Source of the DNA: Erysipelotrichaceae bacterium
GTDB taxonomy: Bacteria > Bacillota_I > Bacilli_A > Erysipelotrichales > Erysipelotrichaceae
Reading direction: 5' to 3'
Assembly (NCBI GenBank): GCA_017515475.1
Contig: JAFWFS010000007.1
Location: forward strand, 230,812-294,811
DNA length: 64,000 bases
Under the pieces are notes generated by a model. That model saw only the letters and a program-made list of their open reading frames with translations. It was not told the origin of the DNA and did not search any database. The position numbers were made by a program, and so were the translations under genes. Below are positions 15,332 through 23,548 of this stretch, piece by piece; the first letter of the stretch is position 1; each line of letters starts with the position of its first letter.

Positions 15332-17002
15332 GTGCTTACTGATATTCAGATCGCTCAGTCCTGCAGAAAAGAAAAGATTACCGCAATCGGTGAAAAACTC
15401 GGAATTCCGGAAGAATATCTGGAACTGTACGGAAACTACAAGGCCAAAGTTGATTACAGGCTTTTGAAAGATTTAAAGGATAAGCCGGATGGCAAGCTGA
15501 TCCTGGTCACGGCTATCACTCCTACCCCTGCCGGTGAAGGCAAGACAACTACTACAGTCGGACTGGCTGACGGTTTAAGAAAGATCGGTAAGAAATCGGT
15601 AGTTGCCTTAAGGGAACCCTCTCTAGGTCCCGTTTTCGGCATCAAAGGCGGAGCGGCCGGAGGCGGTTATGCGCAAGTTGTGCCAATGGAAGACATCAAT
15701 CTGCATTTTACCGGTGATTTCCATGCGATCGGTGCTGCAAACAACCTGCTGGCGGCCATGCTGGACAATCACATCCAGCAGGGAAATACCCTGAATATCG
15801 ATCCTAGAAGGATCACCTGGCGAAGAGCTGTTGACATGAATGACAGACAGCTTAGAAATATCATTGACGGTCTTGGAAACAGGACGGACGGTACACCGAG
15901 ACAGGATGGCTTTGACATTACCGTGGCATCTGAAGTCATGGCAGTGCTTTGTCTGGCATCCGATATTGCCGATCTGAAAGAAAGGCTGTCGAAAATCGTC
16001 GTCGGATATACCTATGACAATGAACCTGTAACGGCCGGCCAGCTGAAAGCCCAGGGTGCCATGGCGGCCTTACTGAAGGATGCCCTGAAACCGAATCTCG
16101 TTCAGACTCTGGAAGGAACGCCTGCCTTCATCCATGGCGGACCGTTCGCCAACATCGCACATGGATGCAACTCCGTTACCGCTACGAGGCTCGCGCTCAA
16201 ACTGGGCGATTATGCCGTTACGGAGGCAGGATTCGGTGCTGATCTCGGTGCGGAAAAGTTCCTGGATATCAAATGCCGTATGGCAGGATTAAAACCTGAT
16301 GCAGTCGTCATAGTCGCTACCGTCAGAGCACTGAAACATCATGGCGGTGTCGCAAAGGATCAACTGAATCAAGAGAATCCGGAAGCATTGGAGAAAGGTC
16401 TTCCGAATCTGCTTCAGCATGTCGACAACATCAAAAACGTCTTTAAGCTCCCATGTGTCGTAGCGATAAACCGTTTCCCTACCGACTCCGAAACGGAACT
16501 GAAGCTGATCGAAGATAAATGCAGGGAACTTGGTGTAAATGTTGCACTGAGCGAAGTATGGGCAAAAGGCGGCGAAGGCGGTATAGCCCTGGCGGAAGAA
16601 GTCGTCAGACTCTGTGATCAGCCTAATGATTTCACTTATGCCTATGATCTGGATCTTTCGATCAAGGAAAAACTGGAAACCATCGCCAGAAAGATCTACC
16701 ACGCCGATGGCATCCATCTTCCTGGTAATGTTCCAAAGCAGATCAAGCAGCTCGAAGATCTGGGATTCGGCAAGCTTCCGATCTGCATGGCAAAGACACA
16801 GTATTCTTTCTCTGACGATCAGACAAAGCTGGGAGCTCCAAGAGATTTTAATATCGTCATCAGAAATATCAAAGTCTCGGCGGGAGCCGGTTTCATTGTG
16901 GCTCTTACCGGTGAAATCATGACTATGCCGGGTCTGCCTAAAGTCCCTGCCGCAGAAAAGATCGACGTCGATGAAAACGGCGTAATTACAGGACTGTTCT
17001 GA
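15332..17002 (+). CDS. fhs: Formate-tetrahydrofolate ligase
   Basis: ATP-dependent synthesis of 10-formyl-THF from formate and THF. The 556-residue length is normal. Seen are the P-loop-like [43 protein letters not shown], and the adjoining HLHFTGD-type [20 protein letters not shown] region. It starts with GTG, with GAGG 8 bases upstream. fchA follows by 2 bases, so the ligase, cyclohydrolase and dehydrogenase of the formate branch are made together. 10-formyl-THF also feeds purine synthesis and initiator tRNA formylation. Confidence 0.97.
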   Translation: MLTDIQIAQSCRKEKITAIGEKLGIPEEYLELYGNYKAKVDYRLLKDLKDKPDGKLILVTAITPTPAGEGKTTTTVGLADGLRKIGKKSVVALREPSLGPVFGIKGGAAGGGYAQVVPMEDINLHFTGDFHAIGAANNLLAAMLDNHIQQGNTLNIDPRRITWRRAVDMNDRQLRNIIDGLGNRTDGTPRQDGFDITVASEVMAVLCLASDIADLKERLSKIVVGYTYDNEPVTAGQLKAQGAMAALLKDALKPNLVQTLEGTPAFIHGGPFANIAHGCNSVTATRLALKLGDYAVTEAGFGADLGAEKFLDIKCRMAGLKPDAVVIVATVRALKHHGGVAKDQLNQENPEALEKGLPNLLQHVDNIKNVFKLPCVVAINRFPTDSETELKLIEDKCRELGVNVALSEVWAKGGEGGIALAEEVVRLCDQPNDFTYAYDLDLSIKEKLETIARKIYHADGIHLPGNVPKQIKQLEDLGFGKLPICMAKTQYSFSDDQTKLGAPRDFNIVIRNIKVSAGAGFIVALTGEIMTMPGLPKVPAAEKIDVDENGVITGLF

Positions 17003-17004
17003 TC

Positions 17005-17622
17005 ATGGAAAACATTTCATTAAAAGAATTCACTCAACTGACTGCCGGCAAGGATCCTGTACCCGGAGGAGGATCCGTTTCCGCGCTTTGCGGTTCCTTG
17101 GCTGCTTCACTTGCGGAAATGGTTACGAACCTTACCATCGGCAAAAAGAAATATCTGGAATACACCTTTGAACTCACGGATATCCGTAAAGAACTGGATA
17201 TCCTCAGAATCAATCTCTTGGACTGCATCAATAAGGATCAGGAAGCGTTCAAACCTCTTGCCGAAGCTTATGCTATGCCGAAAGACAGCGAAGCTTATGA
17301 AGAAAAACTGGAACAGTGTTTGAAAAACGCCGCTGATCCTCCTTTACTGGTCCTGAAATACTGTACCAGGATCATAGAACTGGACGAACGTCTGGCCGTG
17401 ATCGGTTCCAGGATCTCCGTATCGGATGCCGCAAGCAGTGTAATGCTGGCGCAGGGAACACTGTATGCCGCCTATGTCAACATTCTTGTCAATACCAGTC
17501 TGATGAAGAACAGAGAATACGCTGAAAAGATGGAGAAAGAAGCGGTAACACTTCTGGATGAATATTCCGTCATGGCTTTGATTATTTACGATGATATCTG
17601 TAAGAGGCTGACCAATGGCTGA
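17005..17622 (+). CDS. fchA: Methenyl-THF cyclohydrolase (FchA, FTCD cyclodeaminase family)
   Basis: A 205-residue helical protein of the formiminotransferase-cyclodeaminase family. The signature PVPGGGSVSALCGSLAASL lies at residues 18-36. Family members interconvert 10-formyl-THF and 5,10-methenyl-THF or deaminate formimino-THF. Its location between fhs and folD supports the cyclohydrolase role, which matters because the adjacent FolD lacks the usual cyclohydrolase residues. It overlaps folD by 8 bases. Confidence 0.88.
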   Translation: MENISLKEFTQLTAGKDPVPGGGSVSALCGSLAASLAEMVTNLTIGKKKYLEYTFELTDIRKELDILRINLLDCINKDQEAFKPLAEAYAMPKDSEAYEEKLEQCLKNAADPPLLVLKYCTRIIELDERLAVIGSRISVSDAASSVMLAQGTLYAAYVNILVNTSLMKNREYAEKMEKEAVTLLDEYSVMALIIYDDICKRLTNG

Positions 17623-18475
17623 TCTGCTAAAAGGGAAACCGGTTGCTGATGCGATCGATCTGAAGATCTGTGAAGAAACAGAATCTTTAAAAGAAAAAGG
17701 CATAATCCCTGCTCTGGCCGTTTTCCGTGTCGGTGAACGGGATGATGATCTTTCTTATGAAAAAGGCATTCAGAAGAAATGTGAAAAGACGGGAATCAGA
17801 ATGATATCGAATGTCTTTCCTGAGAATGTATCAGAAGAAGAATTCTATCAAAAACTGCAGGAAGCCAATAAAGATCCTATGATCCACGGCATTCTGGTCT
17901 TTCGGCCTCTTCCTGGAAGATTTGACGATGAAGTCCTCAGAAACAGCATCAATCCGTTAAAGGATATCGACGGCTGCAGCGATCTCTCTCTTGCGGGCGT
18001 GTTTACCGGTAAAAGCCTTGGATTTGCCCCGTGTACGGCACAGGCCGTCATGGAGATCCTTAATTATTACGGGGTTCCTGTAGAAGGCAACAATGTCACA
18101 GTCTTGGGAAGATCTCTGGTCATCGGAAAGCCAGTTTCTATGCTTCTGGTGAAACAGAATGCTACTGTTACGATCTGTCATACCCGCACAAGAAATGCTG
18201 CTCAGATTGCTTCAAAAGCCGATATTCTCATATGTTCAACAGGACAGATGGAATCCATCACAGCGGATTATGTGAATGAAAACCAGACCGTCATCGACGT
18301 CGGAATAGGATGGAACGAAGAGAAACAGAAGCTTTGCGGTGATGTACTGTTTGATCAGGTTGAACCATATGTAAAAAGGATTACACCGGTTCCGGGAGGG
18401 GTCGGTTCAGTTACCGTATCCATCCTTTGCCAGCATGTGATCGAAGCCTGCATTAGAAGTCAGAAACAGGAGTGA
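17615..18475 (+). CDS. folD: FolD-type methylene-THF dehydrogenase, cyclohydrolase residues lost
   Basis: A 286-residue member of the FolD family with the NAD(P)-binding domain intact (VTVLGRSLVIGKPVSMLLV and ITPVPGGVGSVTVSILCQH). By alignment to E. coli FolD, the catalytic YxxxK motif is SYEKGI: Tyr48 is kept but Lys56 is Ile52. Gln98 of GILVQLPLP is Phe96 in GILVFRPLP. Asp121 is kept as Asp119. It should therefore oxidise or reduce methylene/methenyl-THF but not hydrolyse methenyl-THF efficiently; FchA upstream would do this. Its stop codon lies in the loop of the terminator hairpin. Confidence 0.92.
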   Translation: MADLLKGKPVADAIDLKICEETESLKEKGIIPALAVFRVGERDDDLSYEKGIQKKCEKTGIRMISNVFPENVSEEEFYQKLQEANKDPMIHGILVFRPLPGRFDDEVLRNSINPLKDIDGCSDLSLAGVFTGKSLGFAPCTAQAVMEILNYYGVPVEGNNVTVLGRSLVIGKPVSMLLVKQNATVTICHTRTRNAAQIASKADILICSTGQMESITADYVNENQTVIDVGIGWNEEKQKLCGDVLFDQVEPYVKRITPVPGGVGSVTVSILCQHVIEACIRSQKQE

Positions 18476-18981
18476 TCCTGTTTTTTGATGTATAGGAACA
18501 GATTAACGCCCAGCGTTGCGAACATGATGATCAGTTCGCTGAGCGTATTCACCATTCCTGCCTTCAAATAAAGTACAAAGGCGGCAGCAAGAGACAACGC
18601 ATAGATATTGAAAAGCTTTTTTCTGTAACCCTGAAGCAGATTCAAACAAGTGGCTCCTATCATAATACAGAAACCGGCATAAGCAAGAAACAGATGGATA
18701 TTTCCCTGCAGATCATAGGGATAATGATGCGGGATCAAGGTGCCTAAAAACAGTCCCAGAAAGATCCAGACGGCACGCTTCTTACCGCCGATTGCAGAAG
18801 TTTCATACGCCAGCGTCAGACCGCACAGAATACCCGTCATAAGCAAATATAAATAACCCCTAGTGTTTAAACTAAGGGTGGAGTAGTTTTCATTGAACAG
18901 TTGCAGTCTGCCTAAAGGAAGGATCAGCAGTGCAGCGACAACGACATTCAGAATGTACAGATGTTTATTTCTTATCCTCAT
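18460..18981 (-). CDS. Hypothetical multi-pass membrane protein
   Basis: A 173-residue protein with about six hydrophobic segments (roughly 8-27, 40-58, 68-84, 93-113, 120-142 and 148-166), ending KKQDHSCF. No family is recognised. It follows udp with a 17-base overlap and shares its transcript. Its 3' end overlaps folD convergently by 16 bases. I prefer the ATG at 18981 over a TTG one codon earlier. Confidence 0.6.
   Translation of the reverse strand: MRIRNKHLYILNVVVAALLILPLGRLQLFNENYSTLSLNTRGYLYLLMTGILCGLTLAYETSAIGGKKRAVWIFLGLFLGTLIPHHYPYDLQGNIHLFLAYAGFCIMIGATCLNLLQGYRKKLFNIYALSLAAAFVLYLKAGMVNTLSELIIMFATLGVNLFLYIKKQDHSCF
18464..18486 (+). terminator. Terminator of folD
   Basis: Stem AAACAGGA/TCCTGTTT with loop GTGA and six T in all. 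The folD TGA is split between loop and stem, and the hairpin also lies in the end of the convergent membrane-protein gene. Confidence 0.8.
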
Positions 18982-19738
18982 CAATCAGTGTTCTTAATGC
19001 TTCAACTGCAACTCTGATTGCGCAATCCGTGTCATGAACCTGCGGATTGTCCAGACCGGCAGCCGCTCTCTCCTGATTCGCTACGACCAGGAAGCAGGAA
19101 CCTACTCTTACACGCAGATACTGTCCGACAATAAACAGAGCTGCCGATTCCATTTCCGAAACCTTGCAGTCAAGTGCCAGCCAGGCCTTCCATTTTCTTA
19201 GAAGTTCATCTCCGTTTGGCAGCGTCTCCGGTCTGTGCTGGCCATAGAAGGCATCCTTGGACTGGGAAACACCGACATGATACGGCTGATTCAGTTTCTT
19301 GCAGGCATCGACCAGAGCGTTGGTAACATCCAGATTGGCAACAGCCGGGAACTCGATCGGAGCATATTCTTTTGTCGTTCCTTCCATACGTATCGAAGCG
19401 GTAGAAACGCAGACATCACCGGATTTTACATCCAGCTGCATGCCGCCGCATGTTCCGATTCTGATGAAAGTATGAGCACCGCAGGCCACCAGTTCTTCAA
19501 GAGCGATAGAAGCGCTTGGTCCGCCGATACCGGTAGAGCAAACCGATACCTTCGTACCGTTCAGATATCCCGTATAAGTCGTATACTCTCTGTTCTGTCC
19601 GACTTTCACCGGATTATCGAAATATTTCGCGATCTTCTCGCATCTTCCTGGATCACCCGGAAGGATGACGTAATCGCCGATATCTTCTCTGCTGACGCCG
19701 ATATGGTACTGTTTTTCGTTCTGCGAATAATTGATCAT
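18965..19738 (-). CDS. udp: Uridine phosphorylase
   Basis: A 257-residue nucleoside phosphorylase of the PNP/UDP family I, splitting uridine to uracil and ribose-1-phosphate in pyrimidine salvage. Seen: [55 protein letters not shown] and EMESAALF (ribose-binding Glu-Met-Glu). The pattern is closer to Udp than to DeoD. AGGAGG precedes the ATG by 9 bases. It lies 37 bases after folC and may be read through from it. Confidence 0.88.
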   Translation of the reverse strand: MINYSQNEKQYHIGVSREDIGDYVILPGDPGRCEKIAKYFDNPVKVGQNREYTTYTGYLNGTKVSVCSTGIGGPSASIALEELVACGAHTFIRIGTCGGMQLDVKSGDVCVSTASIRMEGTTKEYAPIEFPAVANLDVTNALVDACKKLNQPYHVGVSQSKDAFYGQHRPETLPNGDELLRKWKAWLALDCKVSEMESAALFIVGQYLRVRVGSCFLVVANQERAAAGLDNPQVHDTDCAIRVAVEALRTLIDEDKK

Positions 19739-19775
19739 TAGATGATTTCCTCCTGATTCCTACATTATTATTCTA

Positions 19776-20978
19776 TTAGAATTTACAGTTAAGTACAACT
19801 TCACTCATAAAGTACAAAGAACCGCAGATCAGGATATTGTCATAGGATTTCATTGCTTCCTCAATGGCTTTCCGGTAATCCGGTTCTGTATCATAATCGC
19901 GGAATTCATTCAGATCGATCACTTCACTGTTTGAGAAAGTCGTGATGATCAGACGGTCCGTGTGTTTCTTAAGCAGATCCGCCATCTTACGGTATTCCTT
20001 CCTCTTTAAGGCAGAAAAGATGATGCATTTGCTGCCGGAGAAACGATCAAACGATTCCGTCAGTGCCTCGACGCCATGAATATTGTGCGCTCCGTCCAGG
20101 ATAACTCTCGGTTTTTCCTTGACGATCTCAAAACGGCAATGCCATATGGCTTTTTTTAAGGCATCTTTTGCTTTCTGACGATCTATCATGAATCCGCAGT
20201 CTTCTGCTATGATATCCAGCGCCTGCAAAGCCAAAGAAGCGTTATGCTTCTGATAATCCGCATAGGATCCAAGCTCATATTCTTTTCCATTAAAACGGAA
20301 TCTTCTTTCGCCAAGATCAACGTAAGACTCTTTTTCATAATAACGGGAATGATGCCTTGCAGCGGTCTGCCTGACGATTTCCTTGCAGCTGATGCTTAGA
20401 TCGCCGATCAGAACCTGCGAATCATCTTTTATGATTCCGCATTTCTCCTTGCATATCTGTTCCAGCGTATTTCCCAGTCTTTCCATGTGGTCGTAACCGA
20501 TTGTCGTGATGATGGACAGTTTCGTATCGTTTACCGCATTCGTACAGTCCAGTCTGCCTCCCAGGCCCACTTCGATCAAAGCATAGTCGACCTTCTCCTC
20601 TTTGAAATACTGGCACATGATCAGATAATCCATTTCGAACATCGACAAGGAGTGCCGCCTGAACAGATCCAGATTCTGATTCAGTATTCTTAAGAAAGCT
20701 TCATCAGAAATATTGACATCATCGATCCTGATACGGTCAAGATGGGTGACGTAGTGAGGAGAGGTAAAGGTCCCTACCCTGAATCCCTGCGACATCAAAA
20801 GCGCACGCAGATAGTTGACGGTTGAACCTTTTCCATCGGTTCCGGCAATATGAACCGTATAAAAGCCGTCCTGGGGATTTTCCAGTTCTTCGCACAGCTG
20901 TTTAAAATTCTCGAAAGAATAATCCTTGTTTCTGATGGAAGTGATCCAGCTGATCGCTTCTTCAATATCGGTGAACAT
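19776..20978 (-). CDS. folC: Folylpolyglutamate synthase / dihydrofolate synthase
   Basis: ATP-dependent ligase adding glutamate to folates, retaining them in the cell. About 400 residues. Seen: HIAGTDGKGSTVNYLRALL (P-loop), FTSPHYVTHLDRIRI, the Mur-ligase-like SIITTIGYDHMERLGNTLE and ILDGAHNIHGVEAL. Two ATG codons stand in tandem at 20981 and 20978; the second is preferred because a TATAAT box lies 7 bases before it and only 4 bases before the first. The gene diverges from ung out of a shared palindromic -10 element. It fits with the one-carbon genes upstream. Confidence 0.93.
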   Translation of the reverse strand: MFTDIEEAISWITSIRNKDYSFENFKQLCEELENPQDGFYTVHIAGTDGKGSTVNYLRALLMSQGFRVGTFTSPHYVTHLDRIRIDDVNISDEAFLRILNQNLDLFRRHSLSMFEMDYLIMCQYFKEEKVDYALIEVGLGGRLDCTNAVNDTKLSIITTIGYDHMERLGNTLEQICKEKCGIIKDDSQVLIGDLSISCKEIVRQTAARHHSRYYEKESYVDLGERRFRFNGKEYELGSYADYQKHNASLALQALDIIAEDCGFMIDRQKAKDALKKAIWHCRFEIVKEKPRVILDGAHNIHGVEALTESFDRFSGSKCIIFSALKRKEYRKMADLLKKHTDRLIITTFSNSEVIDLNEFRDYDTEPDYRKAIEEAMKSYDNILICGSLYFMSEVVLNCKF

Positions 20979-20985
20979 CATAATT

Positions 20986-20995
20986 ATTATATAAT
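20986..20995. promoter_or_regulatory. Palindromic shared -10 element for folC and ung
   Basis: ATTATATAAT is its own reverse complement and contains TATAAT on each strand, the two hexamers overlapping by two bases. On the plus strand the box is 6 bases from the ung ATG; on the minus strand it is 4 and 7 bases from the two tandem folC ATGs. Only one polymerase could occupy it at a time. Confidence 0.6.
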
Positions 20996-21001
20996 GAATT
21001 C

Positions 21002-21670
21002 ATGAGAATTATCGGCAATGACTGGGATGAGGTACTGGGAGAGGAATTCGATAAACCCTATTATCAGGAACTGAGGATTTTTCTTGACGGTGAATACAGA
21101 AGCAGAACGATCTATCCGCTTCCGCAGTACATCTATACGGCTCTAAGGCTCACTCCTTACAAGGATGTCAAGGTCGTCATCCTGGGACAGGATCCCTACC
21201 ATGAGCCAGGTCAGGCTCACGGTCTGGCTTTTTCCGTAAACAAAGGCATCGAGATCCCTCCTTCATTGGTGAATATATATAAGGAACTGCAGGACGATCT
21301 GGGCTGTTCCATTCCAAATCACGGTTGTCTTGTTGAATGGGCAAAACAAGGCGTATTGCTGCTGAATGCCGTGCTGACGGTACAGGCCCACAGAGCCAAC
21401 TCTCATAAAGGAAGAGGATGGGAGCGACTGACCGATACGATCATTCAGAAAGTCAACGAAAAAGAAGAACCCGTCGTATTTATCCTCTGGGGATCGAATG
21501 CACGCAGCAAGAAACAGTTTATTACCAATCAGAAACATCTTGTACTAGAGTCTGTTCACCCTTCTCCATTAAGCGCATACAACGGTTTTTTCGGTTCCAG
21601 ACCGTTTTCAAAAACAAACCGTTTTCTTGAAGAAAACGGTATACAGCCGATAGACTGGCAGATCAGATAA
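21002..21670 (+). CDS. ung: Uracil-DNA glycosylase
   Basis: Family 1 uracil-DNA glycosylase, 222 residues, starting base excision repair of uracil. Motif A is VVILGQDPYHEPGQAHGLAFSV with catalytic Asp, and the C-terminal motif is HPSPLSAYNGFFGSRPFSKTN with the conserved His. No Shine-Dalgarno is present; the -10 box ends 6 bases before the ATG. It is monocistronic and converges on dus with a 3-base gap. Confidence 0.97.
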   Translation: MRIIGNDWDEVLGEEFDKPYYQELRIFLDGEYRSRTIYPLPQYIYTALRLTPYKDVKVVILGQDPYHEPGQAHGLAFSVNKGIEIPPSLVNIYKELQDDLGCSIPNHGCLVEWAKQGVLLLNAVLTVQAHRANSHKGRGWERLTDTIIQKVNEKEEPVVFILWGSNARSKKQFITNQKHLVLESVHPSPLSAYNGFFGSRPFSKTNRFLEENGIQPIDWQIR

Positions 21671-21696
21671 TTCCTAGCATTGCGCCAGGAATTTTT
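21669..21696 (+). terminator. Terminator of ung
   Basis: Stem AATTCCT/AGGAATT with an 11-base loop and a short T run. It overlaps the last codons of the convergent dus gene. Confidence 0.5.
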
Positions 21697-22648
21697 GATA
21701 TTCATCGATAATCAGTTTCAGTTCATCATAGGAACGGACCTGATTGAGTCTTGCCTTGTAAATGGAGGCGTGATACATGCCGGAAAGATAATGCGGAGCA
21801 ATTCCGCGCATTTCACCCATCGCAAGTTTTTCTCCTTTAAGATCGATCAGCTTGCAGGCGTGTGCCAGACAGCAGTCCAGCTTATCTTTTACCGTAATCT
21901 CTTTTCTTTCCTTGCCTTCAAGCATATCCGCAATCTCCTTGATAAAAAACGGATTGCCGATCAGACCCCTGCCGATCATTACGGCATCACAGCCCGTTTC
22001 CTGCTGCATTCGAAAGAAATCATCTGCGCTCACCACATCGCCGTTTCCAATGACAGGTATTTTTAGATTCTCTTTCAGGATTCTGATATGGTTCCAGTCG
22101 GCGTGCCCTTCGTACATCTGCGAACGTGTACGGGCATGGAGAGCTATGGCACTGGCTCCAGCTTCTTCCAGCTTTTTTGCCAAAGATAGATAATTCATGT
22201 GTTCCTTATCCCAACCTAGACGCATTTTTACGGTAACCGGTTTATTGACATTTTGAACGATCTGCTTCACGATAATCGCCGCTTCGTCTTCATGTTTCAT
22301 TAAGGCAGATCCGGAGCCTGTTTTGACTACTTTATTTACCGGACAGCCCATATTGATATCAATTATGTCGCAGTCTGTCTGACTGTCCAGCACTTTTGCG
22401 GCATGAACCATGGTTTGAACATCGCTGCCGAAAAGCTGCATCGATACCGGATGGGATTCTTCCGACACTTTCAGCATCTCCATCGTCTTTCTGTTTTCAT
22501 AATAGATCGCCTTGTCCGATACCATTTCCGTATAGACAAGACCGGCTTTAAACTCGAAACAGAGCTGTCTGAAAGCGTCGTTGCTGATACCCGCCATCGG
22601 AGCAACGATGATCGGAGAAGATATGACCTTATCTCTTATCTGAAACAT
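21674..22648 (-). CDS. dusB: tRNA-dihydrouridine synthase (DusB-like)
   Basis: FMN-dependent enzyme reducing uridines in the tRNA D-loop. 324 residues, TIM barrel with APMAGISNDAFR at the N-terminus, INMGCPVNKVVKTGSGSALM (catalytic Cys), ALHARTRSQMYEGHADWNHI and VMIGRGLIGNPFFI. It overlaps hslO by 20 bases at its start, so the two are coupled, the arrangement seen downstream of ftsH-hslO in many Bacilli. Which D-site it modifies cannot be read. Confidence 0.92.
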   Translation of the reverse strand: MFQIRDKVISSPIIVAPMAGISNDAFRQLCFEFKAGLVYTEMVSDKAIYYENRKTMEMLKVSEESHPVSMQLFGSDVQTMVHAAKVLDSQTDCDIIDINMGCPVNKVVKTGSGSALMKHEDEAAIIVKQIVQNVNKPVTVKMRLGWDKEHMNYLSLAKKLEEAGASAIALHARTRSQMYEGHADWNHIRILKENLKIPVIGNGDVVSADDFFRMQQETGCDAVMIGRGLIGNPFFIKEIADMLEGKERKEITVKDKLDCCLAHACKLIDLKGEKLAMGEMRGIAPHYLSGMYHASIYKARLNQVRSYDELKLIIDEYQKFLAQC

Positions 22649-23504
22649 AGTTCAATACGGTCCTGATATCATTCTGATCAAAGCGGTAGACCTTGCTGCA
22701 GAATTCACATTTGATCTCTATTTCTCCGTCTTTGCCGATCTCTTCCAGATCCTTTTTCGGCAGAGTCAGCAGTTTGCTCATGAATTTATCCTTGGAACAG
22801 CCGCAGCGGTAATATACTTCTTTTTCTTCCAGAATCTTCGCATCAGGAAAGAGTTCAAACAGATACTTCTCAAGGTCAGGATTCTCATCCAGGACGGAAG
22901 AAATCGGTTTTAAATCGAGTTTCTCCAGATAAGAAATATCGCTTTCCAGGTGATTCGGAAGCAGTTCGATAATCATGGCTCCGGCTGATTTGACGGAATC
23001 ATCCGTGTCCACAAGAACGCCGACAGAAACGATCGTCGGAACCTGTTCCGATTCCATGAAATAGAAAGCAAAATCATCGCCGATCTCTCCGCTCTGCAAA
23101 GCAACCTGAGAAGTATAGGACTGTTTCATTTTCAGATTCTTCGTAACTTTCAGATATCCATCCGTTCCAACCGCAATGCCTACTGCCAGCTTATGCGTAT
23201 TCTCGTACGTCTGATAGATATGCTTATTGCCACAGAATCCCTTCACTTCACCATTACTTCGGGCAACGCAAAGAATCGTTCCGATCGGACCGTTTCCGTT
23301 GATCGTCACCGTAACCGTTTCATTGTCATCTTTCTGCATCAGCCCCATCAGCGCCGTAACAGAAAGCGTTCTGCCCAAAGCCGCACAGGATGTCGGCCAA
23401 AGATCATGGTATTTCCTGGCCTGTTCTACGACTTCCCTGGAATTCAGCAGGTAGATACGGGCGTGTTCATCAAGTGCTGTAGCGATCAGTACGTTTTTAT
23501 TCAT
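22629..23504 (-). CDS. hslO: Redox-regulated chaperone Hsp33
   Basis: Cytosolic holdase that unfolds and activates on oxidation. 291 residues with the C-terminal zinc-binding redox switch RCGC...CEFC (CxC and CxxC) at about residues 233-268. An extended -10 TGCTATAAT lies exactly 6 bases ahead of the ATG, so the mRNA is predicted leaderless. The box directly follows the ftsH terminator U-tract. dusB overlaps its 3' end. Confidence 0.95.
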   Translation of the reverse strand: MNKNVLIATALDEHARIYLLNSREVVEQARKYHDLWPTSCAALGRTLSVTALMGLMQKDDNETVTVTINGNGPIGTILCVARSNGEVKGFCGNKHIYQTYENTHKLAVGIAVGTDGYLKVTKNLKMKQSYTSQVALQSGEIGDDFAFYFMESEQVPTIVSVGVLVDTDDSVKSAGAMIIELLPNHLESDISYLEKLDLKPISSVLDENPDLEKYLFELFPDAKILEEKEVYYRCGCSKDKFMSKLLTLPKKDLEEIGKDGEIEIKCEFCSKVYRFDQNDIRTVLNYVSDKR

Positions 23505-23510
23505 ACAGAT

Positions 23511-23519
23511 ATTATAGCA
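23511..23519 (-). promoter_or_regulatory. Extended -10 of leaderless hslO promoter
   Basis: TGCTATAAT on the minus strand, spacer ATCTGT (6 bases), then ATG. It starts right after the ftsH terminator T run. Confidence 0.65.
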
Positions 23520-23548
23520 AAAGAAAGTGACGCTTATTCCGTCACTTT
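23519..23548 (-). terminator. Terminator of ftsH
   Basis: Minus strand inverted repeat AAAGTGACG...CGTCACTTT followed by CTTTT. The left arm is coding sequence of the last ftsH codons, and the TAA is in the loop. Confidence 0.7.

Noticed and set aside
18856..18879. 24-bp imperfect palindrome ACCCCTAGTG...AACTAAGGGT
   Set aside because: It is inside the coding sequence of the membrane protein with no T run or promoter nearby; no role could be argued.
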